Assembly: GCF_050529585.1 (NCBI RefSeq)
Contig: NZ_CP172882.1
Coordinates: 1,116,001 to 1,180,000, forward strand
Direction: 5' to 3'
DNA length: 64,000 nt
From: Enterococcus_D sp050529585
GTDB lineage: Bacteria; Bacillota; Bacilli; Lactobacillales; Enterococcaceae
Under the pieces are notes generated by a model that saw nothing but the letters and a program-made list of their open reading frames with translations, ran no database searches and was not told the DNA's origin. Position numbers and translations under genes: made by a program. Below, in pieces: positions 27,304 through 35,652 of this stretch; position 1 is the first letter of the stretch; each line of letters opens with the position of its first letter.

Positions 27304-28368
27304 CTATCCAATGGCTTTTAAAGGATCGATTTTGACAATGGTACGGACTGAGAAGAAGGCACCAATCAGCGCGATCACGATCATGAGAATGCTTAAGACG
27401 ACATAAAACAGCCAGTTGATTTGAAAAGGTACGGATGCTGGTAGAATCAGCGCGGTACCAAATGTGATCGCGACGCCAGCAAGGACACCAAAAGCCGCCA
27501 ATAGGAACGTTTGCGCAATCACCGAGTATGAAATATAACGGCTAGAAATCCCTTGGGCTTTCATCACCCCAAAGATATCAGCTTTTTGCATCGTTAAAAC
27601 ATAGATGAAAATACCAATCACAATCGCAGCAATCACGATCAAGAAACCAATCATAAAGCCAAAGGTCAGTACTTGGGCACTATATCCAGGCAGTTCATTG
27701 ATAAAATCGCTGATAGATGTGGTAACCAAATCATCTGGCAGATCTTTGACATCTCCACGTACGACGATGGCATTGATTCTAGCTTGATCACTATCGTCTG
27801 GCGTTTCGAAGCGAATTTCTTGATAGGCACCGATCGATGTATACAATACGGGCGCTACGTTGAAACGGGCATTGTCAGTAAATCCGACGATCGTCAGTTC
27901 TTTATCATTACCGGCCAATTTAACAGTATCCCCTATAGAAATGCCATATTCATCAGCAACACTGCTATCAGCGACTGCTTCATCATCAGATGAGAAAAGA
28001 TTCCCCTCAGTGATATTTGGGGTCAGAAATTGGTCTGGATCGATACCGAAGAAGCTAACATTGATTTTTTCTTGACTATCTTCTTTGGTCACGACACCAG
28101 CTGTTTGGGCCAACAGTGCTTTTTCATCGGCATCGATCTCATCAAAGGTACTTCTGGGGATCATGGACATATTCAGATTATCATTGGCTTCGTCCGTTAA
28201 AATGATTTGAGAAGCATCCCATTTATCGACCGCTGTCCGATTATCCTGGGCTAGCCCATAAGCCAAACCTGTTAAAAAAAAGACGAGATATGCAATTAAA
28301 AACATGACTCCTGTTACTAGGGCATAACGCAATTTTGAATGGCGTATTTCATTGATTGCCAAAAACAT
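27304..28368 (-). CDS. FtsX/MacB-like ABC permease in the crt operon
   Basis: This 354-aa permease has an N-terminal membrane helix (residues about 13-35), a large extracellular domain (about 40-225) and three C-terminal helices of the FtsX family, ending RTIVKIDPLKAIG. The start at 28368 is 7 nt after GGAGG; an ATG two codons upstream is too close to that site. First gene of the permease-ATPase-crtN-crtM-TetR operon. It may move a lipid or act on envelope stress; carotenoid handling is a guess. Confidence 0.88.
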   Translation of the reverse strand: MFLAINEIRHSKLRYALVTGVMFLIAYLVFFLTGLAYGLAQDNRTAVDKWDASQIILTDEANDNLNMSMIPRSTFDEIDADEKALLAQTAGVVTKEDSQEKINVSFFGIDPDQFLTPNITEGNLFSSDDEAVADSSVADEYGISIGDTVKLAGNDKELTIVGFTDNARFNVAPVLYTSIGAYQEIRFETPDDSDQARINAIVVRGDVKDLPDDLVTTSISDFINELPGYSAQVLTFGFMIGFLIVIAAIVIGIFIYVLTMQKADIFGVMKAQGISSRYISYSVIAQTFLLAAFGVLAGVAITFGTALILPASVPFQINWLFYVVLSILMIVIALIGAFFSVRTIVKIDPLKAIG

Positions 28369-28385
28369 AAACATTCCTCCAATGG

Positions 28386-28423
28386 TTTTATCAAGTGATA
28401 AAATCAATGTATCATGTTGGGCT
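28386..28423 (-). promoter_or_regulatory. crt operon promoter with palindromic TetR-type operator
   Basis: On the reverse strand an extended -10 (TGATACATT, about 28409-28417) is followed at the expected transcription start by TTTTATCA-CT-TGATAAAA (28386-28403), a perfect 8-bp inverted repeat. Repressor binding there would block initiation. The TetR gene is the last of this operon. Confidence 0.6.
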
Positions 28424-28659
28424 GTCTATGAGAAATGAATTGCTTGAATAAATGAGAAATCAGCTTGAAGTTAAATATGTCACTCATTAAATGTCCATTT
28501 TTTACGGTATCGAAGCGATGAAAGCAGGTTATTGACCAGCACGATCAAACAGCTAGTCTGCAGACTGGTTGTTGTCTTTTATTCGTCTTTTTCTAGGAAA
28601 GTTGCTACACTAATTGGTAGAGTGAAAGATGACCAAATAAGGAAAAGGAGACGGAGTGG

Positions 28660-29118
28660 ATGAAAAGTTATTTAAAGTTTGGGTTGATGATCCTTGTTTC
28701 AACAGTGGTGATGTTTGGCATGATGTATTTGAATGTTTTTCAGGTATCGCATATTTTTTATAGTCAAACAAGATTGTTTATGGCATTAATGATGGGGGCG
28801 GTAATGGCCATAATCATGTTGCTTTTTATGTGGAAAATGTATGAAAATAAAAAATGGAACATCGGCATTTTGGTTGTAAGTATTTTGGTTTTCTTCGGTT
28901 CATTGTATATGGTCAGAAGCCAAACAGCAGTGGATGATGTCAAATGGATGAAAGCGATGATCCCGCATCATTCGATTGCAATTTTGACAAGCACGAATGC
29001 GGACATCGAAGATCCAGAAGTCAAAGAATTGGCAGAAGATATCATTCAGACCCAAAAAGAAGAGATTGAAAAAATGAAACGATTGATCCATAAAATTGAA
29101 AACAGTGATCAAGAATAA
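28660..29118 (+). CDS. DUF305 membrane protein
   Basis: This 152-aa protein has three N-terminal hydrophobic segments (about 5-25, 38-58 and 67-85) and a C-terminal DUF305 helical part with the family motif MKAMIPHHSIAILTS followed by EVKELAEDIIQTQKEEI. The paired histidines suggest metal binding in the family; the exact role is unknown. An AAGGAGA site precedes the start. Monocistronic, with a terminator downstream. Confidence 0.85.
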   Translation: MKSYLKFGLMILVSTVVMFGMMYLNVFQVSHIFYSQTRLFMALMMGAVMAIIMLLFMWKMYENKKWNIGILVVSILVFFGSLYMVRSQTAVDDVKWMKAMIPHHSIAILTSTNADIEDPEVKELAEDIIQTQKEEIEKMKRLIHKIENSDQE

Positions 29119-29129
29119 AACAAATTTTA

Positions 29130-29180
29130 TCAAGGGCCTTTAAACTTGTGCGTCATTTGACAAGTTTAAAGGCCCTCTTG
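29130..29180. terminator. Bidirectional intrinsic terminator
   Basis: A 17-bp stem (AGGGCCTTTAAACTTGT with ACAAGTTTAAAGGCCCT) lies between the DUF305 gene and the convergent HD-domain gene and overlaps the end of the latter. Confidence 0.8.
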
Positions 29181-29795
29181 TTTGAGTTTTTGATAGATGA
29201 GGGTGAAACTTTCCTCAAAGGTATATGGATCATGAATTTGCTGAGTGATCTCAGCTAAACCTTGGCTGTTTTTTGGATAGGTCAGCCAAAGTTGAAAACA
29301 TCGGTTCGTCACATATTTGTTGGCGATATACGTATAGGCTTCTTGCAACAGTTCATCAAAACCATTGATTCCTTTTACAGTGATTGCATAGGTCAGGGTA
29401 CGGGTCAAAATGCGCTGGAAATCTAAATCACGGTCTGCTTCCGCAATGATTTTTCCGTAAATAGATCGCGGTTCAGTTGTCAGTGAGGCGCGATGATCTT
29501 CCACCGCGTCGCCGATCACCAGTATCTGAGACCTAGAGAAAAACTGGGATAAAGCAAGATCGCAGAGAACAATCGATCTCGACGTGGTTTCATGGTTCTT
29601 TCTACCGTAAAGCATACCGATATCGTGATAAGCCGCGACTGTATAGACCATATCCAAGTTGACATTTAAACCATCCGCAATCTCAAAACTGTTTTGGATC
29701 ACTTGGTGTACATGTTCTGGAGAATGGCTCGGATCAAACTGCAGGTAAATTGGGATGATCGTCTGTTCGATATAAAATTTTAACGCGGGGTCCAT
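29166..29795 (-). CDS. HD-domain hydrolase
   Basis: This 209-aa protein has an HD metal-binding motif (AAYHDIGMLYG at about residue 58, first His in HSPEHVHQV, later VEDHRAS). It probably acts as a phosphohydrolase; the substrate is unknown. The start at 29795 shares bases with the stop of the DapA-like gene (TAATG) and has AAAGGAG upstream. Tight coupling suggests it works with the lyase. Confidence 0.82.
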   Translation of the reverse strand: MDPALKFYIEQTIIPIYLQFDPSHSPEHVHQVIQNSFEIADGLNVNLDMVYTVAAYHDIGMLYGRKNHETTSRSIVLCDLALSQFFSRSQILVIGDAVEDHRASLTTEPRSIYGKIIAEADRDLDFQRILTRTLTYAITVKGINGFDELLQEAYTYIANKYVTNRCFQLWLTYPKNSQGLAEITQQIHDPYTFEESFTLIYQKLKQEGL

Positions 29796-30661
29796 TATTG
29801 ATTGGCTCCTTTGAGGGATGTCATGCCTAACGGCTTGCGACAGTGTCCAAAATTGGCTTGTTGCGTAGCTAACTGTGCTTTCAGCCACGGTAAATAACTG
29901 ACAGTTTGGGATGGGTCCCCAGCAGCTGCAGCCATGAGACGTATCCAGGCGGGTGTCTCGGTATCGAGGTTCTTAGTCGACGAAAGTTCTTGCCAACAAT
30001 CGATCATTTCTTGTGGATAGAGATTGCCCGCCATGGAAGACAGACCATCAAAGCCGAGTTGCACTTTTTTGATCAAATCTTGTTCCCCACCAGCATACAT
30101 GCGAAAATCATCAGAGAGATTGGGTTTGATTGCGGGGATGCGCTTGAAATCTCCAGCTTCCTTCAAACCAACGACGTGTGAATTTTGTGCCAAAATATAA
30201 AGGCTTTCTTCGCTCAAATCAAATCCAGTGCGTCGCGGGTTATTATATAGAATGACAGGTTTCTTAACGGCTAGAATCAACCCTTTGGCATAGGCGATTG
30301 CTTCGGACTGAGTTGGACAAATATAAGGCGGAAATCCAAGGACAATGCTAGCAATGGTTGATGTTTGTGCGATATGCATTGCCAATAGCTGCGCCTCTTG
30401 ATAGCGAATGGCGGCTACACCAAAGAGTAGTTCTGCATCTTTTGAAAATCTTGTTTCAGCGGCAAGCGCATCGACCAAACAGATTTTTTCAGATAAAGAC
30501 AGACTGTGCTGCTCGCCTGTCGATCCGCAAACCAAAAAAGAACGAATACCTTGTTTTTGCAAATGCAGCATATGGGCAATCGTTTTTTGGCAATCTAGTG
30601 TTTCATTCTCGTCAAATGCAGTGGGAACAGCAACATGTAACGGGTATTTTAGTGGGTTCAT
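29795..30661 (-). CDS. DapA/NanA-family lyase-synthase
   Basis: This 288-aa TIM-barrel class I aldolase of the dihydrodipicolinate synthase/N-acetylneuraminate lyase family has GSTGEQHSLS (GxTGE loop), YNNPRRTGFDL (Tyr) and VVGLKEAGDF (Schiff-base Lys). The start at 30661 follows AAAGGTGA. It lacks lysine-pathway neighbours and the HD gene is coupled to it, so a keto-acid aldolase role is as likely as DapA. Substrate not determined. Confidence 0.83.
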   Translation of the reverse strand: MNPLKYPLHVAVPTAFDENETLDCQKTIAHMLHLQKQGIRSFLVCGSTGEQHSLSLSEKICLVDALAAETRFSKDAELLFGVAAIRYQEAQLLAMHIAQTSTIASIVLGFPPYICPTQSEAIAYAKGLILAVKKPVILYNNPRRTGFDLSEESLYILAQNSHVVGLKEAGDFKRIPAIKPNLSDDFRMYAGGEQDLIKKVQLGFDGLSSMAGNLYPQEMIDCWQELSSTKNLDTETPAWIRLMAAAAGDPSQTVSYLPWLKAQLATQQANFGHCRKPLGMTSLKGANQ

Positions 30662-30736
30662 ATCAGTCACCTTTCAACTTGTTTTGCAACGGAAATTCTT
30701 TTGATGTTTCGTTTCTAATTTAATACATATAAAGGT

Positions 30737-31102
30737 TTAAGGATATATTCTTTTCTGAGGAATAACACCACGAACACCGCCTCGCGGGTTTTCGATATCC
30801 CCATCGTATCGAGGAATCAAATGGCAGTGACAATGAAAAATCGTTTGCCCGGCAGACGCGCCACAGTTGAACCCAATATTGTAGCCAGTGGGCTGATAAA
30901 GTATATCCAGCATGGATTTTGCTTCATCAAGCAATCTGTTGAGGGCGTCTTTTTCTTTTGCTGTCAGTGCAAAGTAGTCTTTACGATGTGCCTTTGGTAT
31001 CAGCAGTACGTGACCCTTAGAAACAGGGAAACGATCATAGATGACAAAGAATGTGTCAGATTCAATCAAAGATGTTTGGTTGTTACAAAAAGGGCAGAAC
31101 AT
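30737..31102 (-). CDS. HIT-family protein
   Basis: The 121-aa histidine-triad protein has the triad motif HCHCHLIPRYDGD near residue 90 and an N-terminal CPFC that may bind zinc together with His residues. The family hydrolyses nucleoside phosphoramidates or dinucleotides. TAGGAGG precedes the start. Single gene, divergent from the aldo/keto reductase. Confidence 0.9.
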   Translation of the reverse strand: MFCPFCNNQTSLIESDTFFVIYDRFPVSKGHVLLIPKAHRKDYFALTAKEKDALNRLLDEAKSMLDILYQPTGYNIGFNCGASAGQTIFHCHCHLIPRYDGDIENPRGGVRGVIPQKRIYP

Positions 31103-31195
31103 CAGGATACCTCCTAAAAGATAAACATTGGTTTTTGCGTTGCATCAAGTATACCAAATAAAACGAAATAAATAGAAAAAAGAGTGCGTTTTCTC

Positions 31196-31226
31196 TTGAC
31201 TTGGAGTCCACTCCAAGCTGTATGCT
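31196..31226 (+). promoter_or_regulatory. MerR-type promoter of the aldo/keto reductase operon
   Basis: TTGACT (31196-31201) and TATGCT (31221-31226) are spaced 19 bp, the long spacer typical of MerR control. CTTGGAGT-CC-ACTCCAAG (31200-31217) is a perfect 8-bp inverted repeat inside the spacer. The MerR gene is second in the same unit. Confidence 0.85.
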
Positions 31227-31254
31227 GAAGTTAACACTAAAGGAGGTCGTAGCA

Positions 31255-32235
31255 ATGGATTATATCAAATTAGGCAATACAGGATTGGATGTATCACGTT
31301 TGTGTTTAGGAACAATGGGGTTTGGCGACCCGAATAGCGGTTTTCATGAATGGGTACTAGAAGAAGAAGAGAGTCGCACAGTCATCAAAAAGGCACTTGA
31401 TTTAGGAATCAATTTTTTTGATACTGCAAATATCTATTCTTATGGTGCGAGTGAAAAAATCGTCGGCAAAGCATTGAATGATTTTGCGCCGCGGGATGAA
31501 ATCGTGGTGGCGACCAAACTATTTTCTAAAATGAAACAAGCCCCTAATAGTGGCGGCTTATCTAGAAAAGCAATATTCTATGAAGTTGAGCAAAGTTTAC
31601 AGCGGTTGCAAATGGACTATATTGATTTATATATCATCCATCGCTGGGATTATCAGACACCGATCGAAGAAACAATGGAGGCTTTACACGATTTGGTTAA
31701 GTCTGGCAAAGTCCGCTATATCGGTGCCTCAGCAATGTATGCGTGGCAATTTGCCAAAGCGCAAGCGGTCGCTGACAAGCACGGCTGGACGAAGTTTGTA
31801 TCGATGCAAAATCATCTGAATCTATTGTACCGTGAAGAAGAAAGAGAAATGATGCCCCTTTGCGCTGATCAAAAAATTGCGGTCACCCCATACAGCCCAT
31901 TGGCAGCAGGCCGTTTGACACGTGATTGGGACGCAGAAACCAAACGCTTCTTGACGGACAAAACAGCCCAAAGCAAATATGATCAAACCAAAGAACAAGA
32001 CCAAGAAATCGTGCGTCGAGTCGCAGAAGTTGCGGATAAGCATCACGTCAAAAGAGCACAAGTTGCATTGGCTTGGCTCTTGCAAAAAGAACAAGTGGCC
32101 GCACCTATCATCGGTGCAACCAAAGAAAGCCATTTACTAGATGCACTACCAGCATTAGAGTTGATCCTTTCAACCGATGAGATTGCTTATTTAGAAGCGC
32201 CTTATCTTCCCCATGCAGTCGTAGGTGCGGTATAA
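31255..32235 (+). CDS. Aldo/keto reductase
   Basis: This 326-aa NADPH-dependent oxidoreductase of the AKR superfamily has the catalytic set Asp (FFDTANIYS), Tyr (ANIYSYG), Lys (ATKLFS) and His (YIIHRWDY). It closely resembles YajO/YhdN-type general stress AKRs. The ATG at 31255 follows AAGGAGG. The MerR promoter suggests induction by reactive aldehydes or electrophiles, as for adhA-adhR in Bacillus; the native substrate is not known. Confidence 0.92.
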   Translation: MDYIKLGNTGLDVSRLCLGTMGFGDPNSGFHEWVLEEEESRTVIKKALDLGINFFDTANIYSYGASEKIVGKALNDFAPRDEIVVATKLFSKMKQAPNSGGLSRKAIFYEVEQSLQRLQMDYIDLYIIHRWDYQTPIEETMEALHDLVKSGKVRYIGASAMYAWQFAKAQAVADKHGWTKFVSMQNHLNLLYREEEREMMPLCADQKIAVTPYSPLAAGRLTRDWDAETKRFLTDKTAQSKYDQTKEQDQEIVRRVAEVADKHHVKRAQVALAWLLQKEQVAAPIIGATKESHLLDALPALELILSTDEIAYLEAPYLPHAVVGAV

Positions 32236-32291
32236 TCAAGGAAAACCACAGGCAAATTTTTGAGAACATTTGCGGTCTGGAGAGTGAAAAG

Positions 32292-32687
32292 ATGAACATC
32301 AAAAAAATCAGTGAAATCAGTGGCGTATCTGCGGACACAATTCGTTATTATGAAAAAATAGCACTGATCCCACCCGTAAAACGCAACAAAAACGGCGTGC
32401 GGGAATTCGATGAGGAAGACTTGAAATGGATCAAATTTACCCGCCAAATGCGTAATGCTGGGCTATCGATCGAAGGATTGACCCACTACTTGGCGTTATT
32501 TAGCGAAGGGCGACATACCGTTCCTGAAAGAAAACAATTATTGGCTGAGCAAATCGCAGTATTAAGAGAAAAAATCAATGATATGACCGAAGCAGTCGAG
32601 CGCCTTGAATATAAATTAGATCATTATGATGAACACATCTTGCCTACAGAAGAACGGTTGCGACAAAGACAGTCAGTCAAAAAATAG
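32292..32687 (+). CDS. MerR-family regulator
   Basis: This 131-aa protein has an N-terminal MerR helix-turn-helix (KISEISGVSADTIRYYEKIALIPP), a wing and a C-terminal coiled coil (about 78-115). No conserved metal-binding Cys cluster is seen at the C-terminus, which fits the thiol/aldehyde-type AdhR-like branch. It lies 56 bp after the reductase and probably controls the 19-bp-spacer promoter in front of it. Confidence 0.9.
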   Translation: MNIKKISEISGVSADTIRYYEKIALIPPVKRNKNGVREFDEEDLKWIKFTRQMRNAGLSIEGLTHYLALFSEGRHTVPERKQLLAEQIAVLREKINDMTEAVERLEYKLDHYDEHILPTEERLRQRQSVKK

Positions 32688-32753
32688 GGTGATTTAACCT
32701 TAAGTAGACATAGTCATTGCAAAGGCGCGCAACGTGACAAGGAAAGGAATGAA

Positions 32754-33278
32754 ATGAGCAAAATCGCTGTTTTAGGCGCTGACACAGTATTGGGTTGTGC
32801 TATGTGCAAAAAATACTGGGAGTTATTATCTCAGGTGATTTCTCCTGATGAGAGTCTAAGAAAAAGATGGGAAATGCACAACGAAAAGATAGAGGTGGCA
32901 CAAGATGCATTAGCTGATTTAGGACTATTGGTACGAAGATTGCAAGGATGCAGTGTTGTGTTGTTATTAGATATTCAGGATCCTCGGGCAACTTTGCGGG
33001 TCATCGATGCGATGGCATTGCTGGATAAGCAACATCTGATTACGATCACTCCTGCGCTGCAGCGATTTTTGGTTATCCATGATCAGCAAGACAACAATCT
33101 GTACATCAATCCACGAATCAATAATAGAAATATTGATATGTCTTATCAGCTGTTGCAAGAATCGACATTAGAGATCAATCCGATTGATTATCCTGAAAAT
33201 TGCCAAAGAAACAAAGATGAAGTAATCGCAGTGATTGGTCAAAGATTTATCGCAAAAACATTAGACCGAATAGGATAA
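32754..33278 (+). CDS. Hypothetical protein, 174 aa, possible nucleotide-binding N-terminus
   Basis: The frame starts at 32754 after AAGGAATG. The N-terminus IAVLGADTVLGCAM looks like a Rossmann strand-loop (GxxxxxG), and a second hydrophobic strand VVLLLDIQDPRATLRVIDAM follows at about 70, as in NAD(P)-binding folds, but the protein is too short for a full reductase. Not recognised further. A terminator follows, so it is a single gene. Confidence 0.65.
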   Translation: MSKIAVLGADTVLGCAMCKKYWELLSQVISPDESLRKRWEMHNEKIEVAQDALADLGLLVRRLQGCSVVLLLDIQDPRATLRVIDAMALLDKQHLITITPALQRFLVIHDQQDNNLYINPRINNRNIDMSYQLLQESTLEINPIDYPENCQRNKDEVIAVIGQRFIAKTLDRIG

Positions 33279-33297
33279 TTGTGGTGCGTAAATAGTC

Positions 33298-33345
33298 AAG
33301 AATCAAATTTTTCAACGAAGTATGAAAAATTTGATTCTTTTTTTG
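33298..33345 (+). terminator. Intrinsic terminator
   Basis: A 17-bp stem (AAGAATCAAATTTTTCA with TGAAAAATTTGATTCTT) is followed by T residues. Confidence 0.85.
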
Positions 33346-33414
33346 TATGGCTTTTTGCTAAAATGATGAGAAGAAAATCTGTGTTAGGAACTATTTTGCG
33401 AAAAGGAGAACCAT

Positions 33415-34056
33415 TTGAATATGATACATATAAAAAAACAGTTGGCTATTTTACTAGGCGTTCTCTGGATCTGTATTGCGTTAAACTTTTTCTTATTGCC
33501 TCATAGTATCGCTTCTGCAGGTGTCGGGTCGATCGGTTATTTGATTGAAACAGGTTGGGAAATCAACCGCCATGCAACGGTTTGGTCCATCAATTTGATC
33601 ATGCTGACAATGACTTATTTTCTATTAGAAAGGTCCGTTTTTGTCAATACATTGGTTGGCAGTCTAAGCTTTCCAGTGATGCTGGCGCTTTTGCCCGAAT
33701 GGATGCCGATCCGACTTTATGGTGCATCATTAGTTCTAGGCAGTTTCTTTTTTAGTCTAGGTATCTATTCTCTCTATCGTGTCGGTGCCTCAAATGGTGG
33801 AGTCACGATTCCACCATTGATTCTGGAAAAATATTACGGTATCCGCAAAGCCAATGGGGTATTGTTGACGAATGCAATTATCGTTTTGTTGAATATTTGG
33901 ATTTTCTCTTGGCAAGAAGCGCTGATCTCTGCGTTATCGATCTACTTGATTGCTTTCTTCATGCGCTATTTACTGAGGATTGAACAGAAACGCCAAGCAA
34001 AACGCGTGCAAAAGGTGGACAAGATCATTCCCAAAAAGACATTGCCTGTTGATTGA
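33415..34056 (+). CDS. YitT-family membrane protein
   Basis: This 213-aa protein has five or six membrane segments and the YitT/DUF161-like features AVGS-type loop (ASAGVGSIGYLIE) and GASNGGVTIPPLI. A TTG at 33415 has AAGGAG 6 nt upstream, whereas the ATG at 33421 is 12 nt away, so TTG is slightly preferred. It lacks the C-terminal DUF2179 domain of longer YitT proteins. Function unknown. Confidence 0.8.
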   Translation: MNMIHIKKQLAILLGVLWICIALNFFLLPHSIASAGVGSIGYLIETGWEINRHATVWSINLIMLTMTYFLLERSVFVNTLVGSLSFPVMLALLPEWMPIRLYGASLVLGSFFFSLGIYSLYRVGASNGGVTIPPLILEKYYGIRKANGVLLTNAIIVLLNIWIFSWQEALISALSIYLIAFFMRYLLRIEQKRQAKRVQKVDKIIPKKTLPVD

Positions 34057-34075
34057 CAGTGCAATGTCTTTTTGG
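34031..34075. terminator. Intrinsic terminator overlapping the YitT-like stop
   Basis: A perfect 15-bp stem (CCAAAAAGACATTGC with GCAATGTCTTTTTGG) spans the end of the gene and its stop codon. Confidence 0.85.
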
Positions 34076-34312
34076 TTAAGAGGCATTTTTTAGCACAATA
34101 TTGGCGCCAATCAAGAAAAAGATGCGAAGTACCAAAGTTGTGATGATTTGTATTGTCGTATCTAGCAACACACTTTTATTGATTTTGTTTGATATACTTA
34201 AATGGTATCCTGCAGAGGTAGCTTATTCAATGGAGAGTGGGCTAACATTTGCGGGTTTAACTTATGATTGATTCGCATCTTGCGCATTGATTTGAAAGGA
34301 ATGAGGATAACG

Positions 34313-35431
34313 ATGAAAATAGTGGCAGCAATTGATTCTTTTAAGGGAAGTGCAACTTCAGAAGAACTAAACGATGCAGTGTTGAAGGGTTTTCCTGATT
34401 ACGCTGATAAAATCAATCTGCCAATCGCCGATGGCGGTGAGGGAACAATGGCTGCTATCCATGCCAGTTTAGGTGGAGAATACATCGAAGTCAGCACCCA
34501 AGATCCTTTAGGTAAAGTGATCACTGCTCATTTTTTGCTGACCATGTTCAAAGGACGGAACATAGCTGTTATTGAATCAGCAACTGTCATAGGCATGGAT
34601 CTCGTTGAACAAACGGATGACACCACGTTGAATGCTTCGTCATTTGGTTTAGGAATAATGGTTCTGGCAGCATTGAAGAGAAATGTACAAAAAATCTATC
34701 TGACATTGGGTGGAACGGCAACATCTGATGGAGGTTTAGGTTTTCTGCAAGCAATCGGAGCAACACTGCAACCAAATCAGCCAAAGCGAGGAAACCCCTT
34801 GCTTTGGGTAGATACTGTCGATCTTACAACACTCGATCCTCGACTATCTGAAATCGACATGATTGGTTTAGCGGATGTAACAAATCCTTATACTGGCGAA
34901 AATGGATTTGCCCACATTTTTGGTCCACAAAAAGGAGCGTCAGCTGAAACGATCCAACAATTGGATCAACGAGCAGTGGACTTGATGAATCAGTTGCCAC
35001 AGGCAAGAAAGAAGCTGTTGCTCAAAAATGGTTCAGGTGCTGCTGGGGGAATGGGCGGAGCAATTTTATTGGCTGACGGCCGACTACAGGCTGGTTTTGA
35101 AACGATTGCAGATATCATTGGCTTCAAAGAGAAAATAACCCAAGCCGATTTTGTCATCACTGGCGAGGGAAAAATCGACCAGCAGACGGCTCACGGAAAA
35201 GTTCCCTTTGGCGTGGCAACGATCGCAAATGATTTGGGTATCCCAGTGATTGCGTTATGCGGATCTAGACAGACAGACATTGGCGAAATGGATCGTCTCG
35301 CAATGGCTGTCTTGAGTATTCAGCAAGGGCCGATCACGCTCGAACAAGCAATGGATCATCAGCGAACATTAGACAATACCTATCTGACTGCGCGCGCTAT
35401 TGCCGGAATCATTTTTGGGCGTCAAAAATGA
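34313..35431 (+). CDS. Glycerate kinase (GlxK/GarK type)
   Basis: This 372-aa glycerate 2-kinase family enzyme starts with the family signature KIVAAIDSFKGSATSEEL and has IADGGEGTMAAI, TLGGTATSDGGLGFLQAIGA and GSGAAGGMGGAILL. It phosphorylates D-glycerate to 2-phosphoglycerate for glycolysis. The start at 34313 follows GAATGAGG; codons upstream to 34268 have no site. No other glycerate genes are adjacent. Confidence 0.93.
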   Translation: MKIVAAIDSFKGSATSEELNDAVLKGFPDYADKINLPIADGGEGTMAAIHASLGGEYIEVSTQDPLGKVITAHFLLTMFKGRNIAVIESATVIGMDLVEQTDDTTLNASSFGLGIMVLAALKRNVQKIYLTLGGTATSDGGLGFLQAIGATLQPNQPKRGNPLLWVDTVDLTTLDPRLSEIDMIGLADVTNPYTGENGFAHIFGPQKGASAETIQQLDQRAVDLMNQLPQARKKLLLKNGSGAAGGMGGAILLADGRLQAGFETIADIIGFKEKITQADFVITGEGKIDQQTAHGKVPFGVATIANDLGIPVIALCGSRQTDIGEMDRLAMAVLSIQQGPITLEQAMDHQRTLDNTYLTARAIAGIIFGRQK

Positions 35432-35454
35432 GTATGATAGGAAAAAAAGTGAAT

Positions 35455-35503
35455 AAAGGAAAGAGCCTGGCTTGCATCAGTCAAGTCAGGCTCTTTCCTT
35501 TAT
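35455..35503 (+). terminator. Intrinsic terminator after glycerate kinase
   Basis: A 15-bp stem (AAAGGAAAGAGCCTG with CAGGCTCTTTCCTTT) with a T-containing tail follows the gene by about 25 bp. Confidence 0.85.
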
Positions 35504-35652
35504 CAAGCATAGGCGCAAGTCTGATATGAATACATGGAAATGAAACAAGTAACACAATAATTTCAGGCTTTCATGAAATTATCGCCAATATATTTTTTCA
35601 TTCCTATCGTATACTTTTATCAAGTCAGAGAAATAAACAAGGAGGTAATCTT

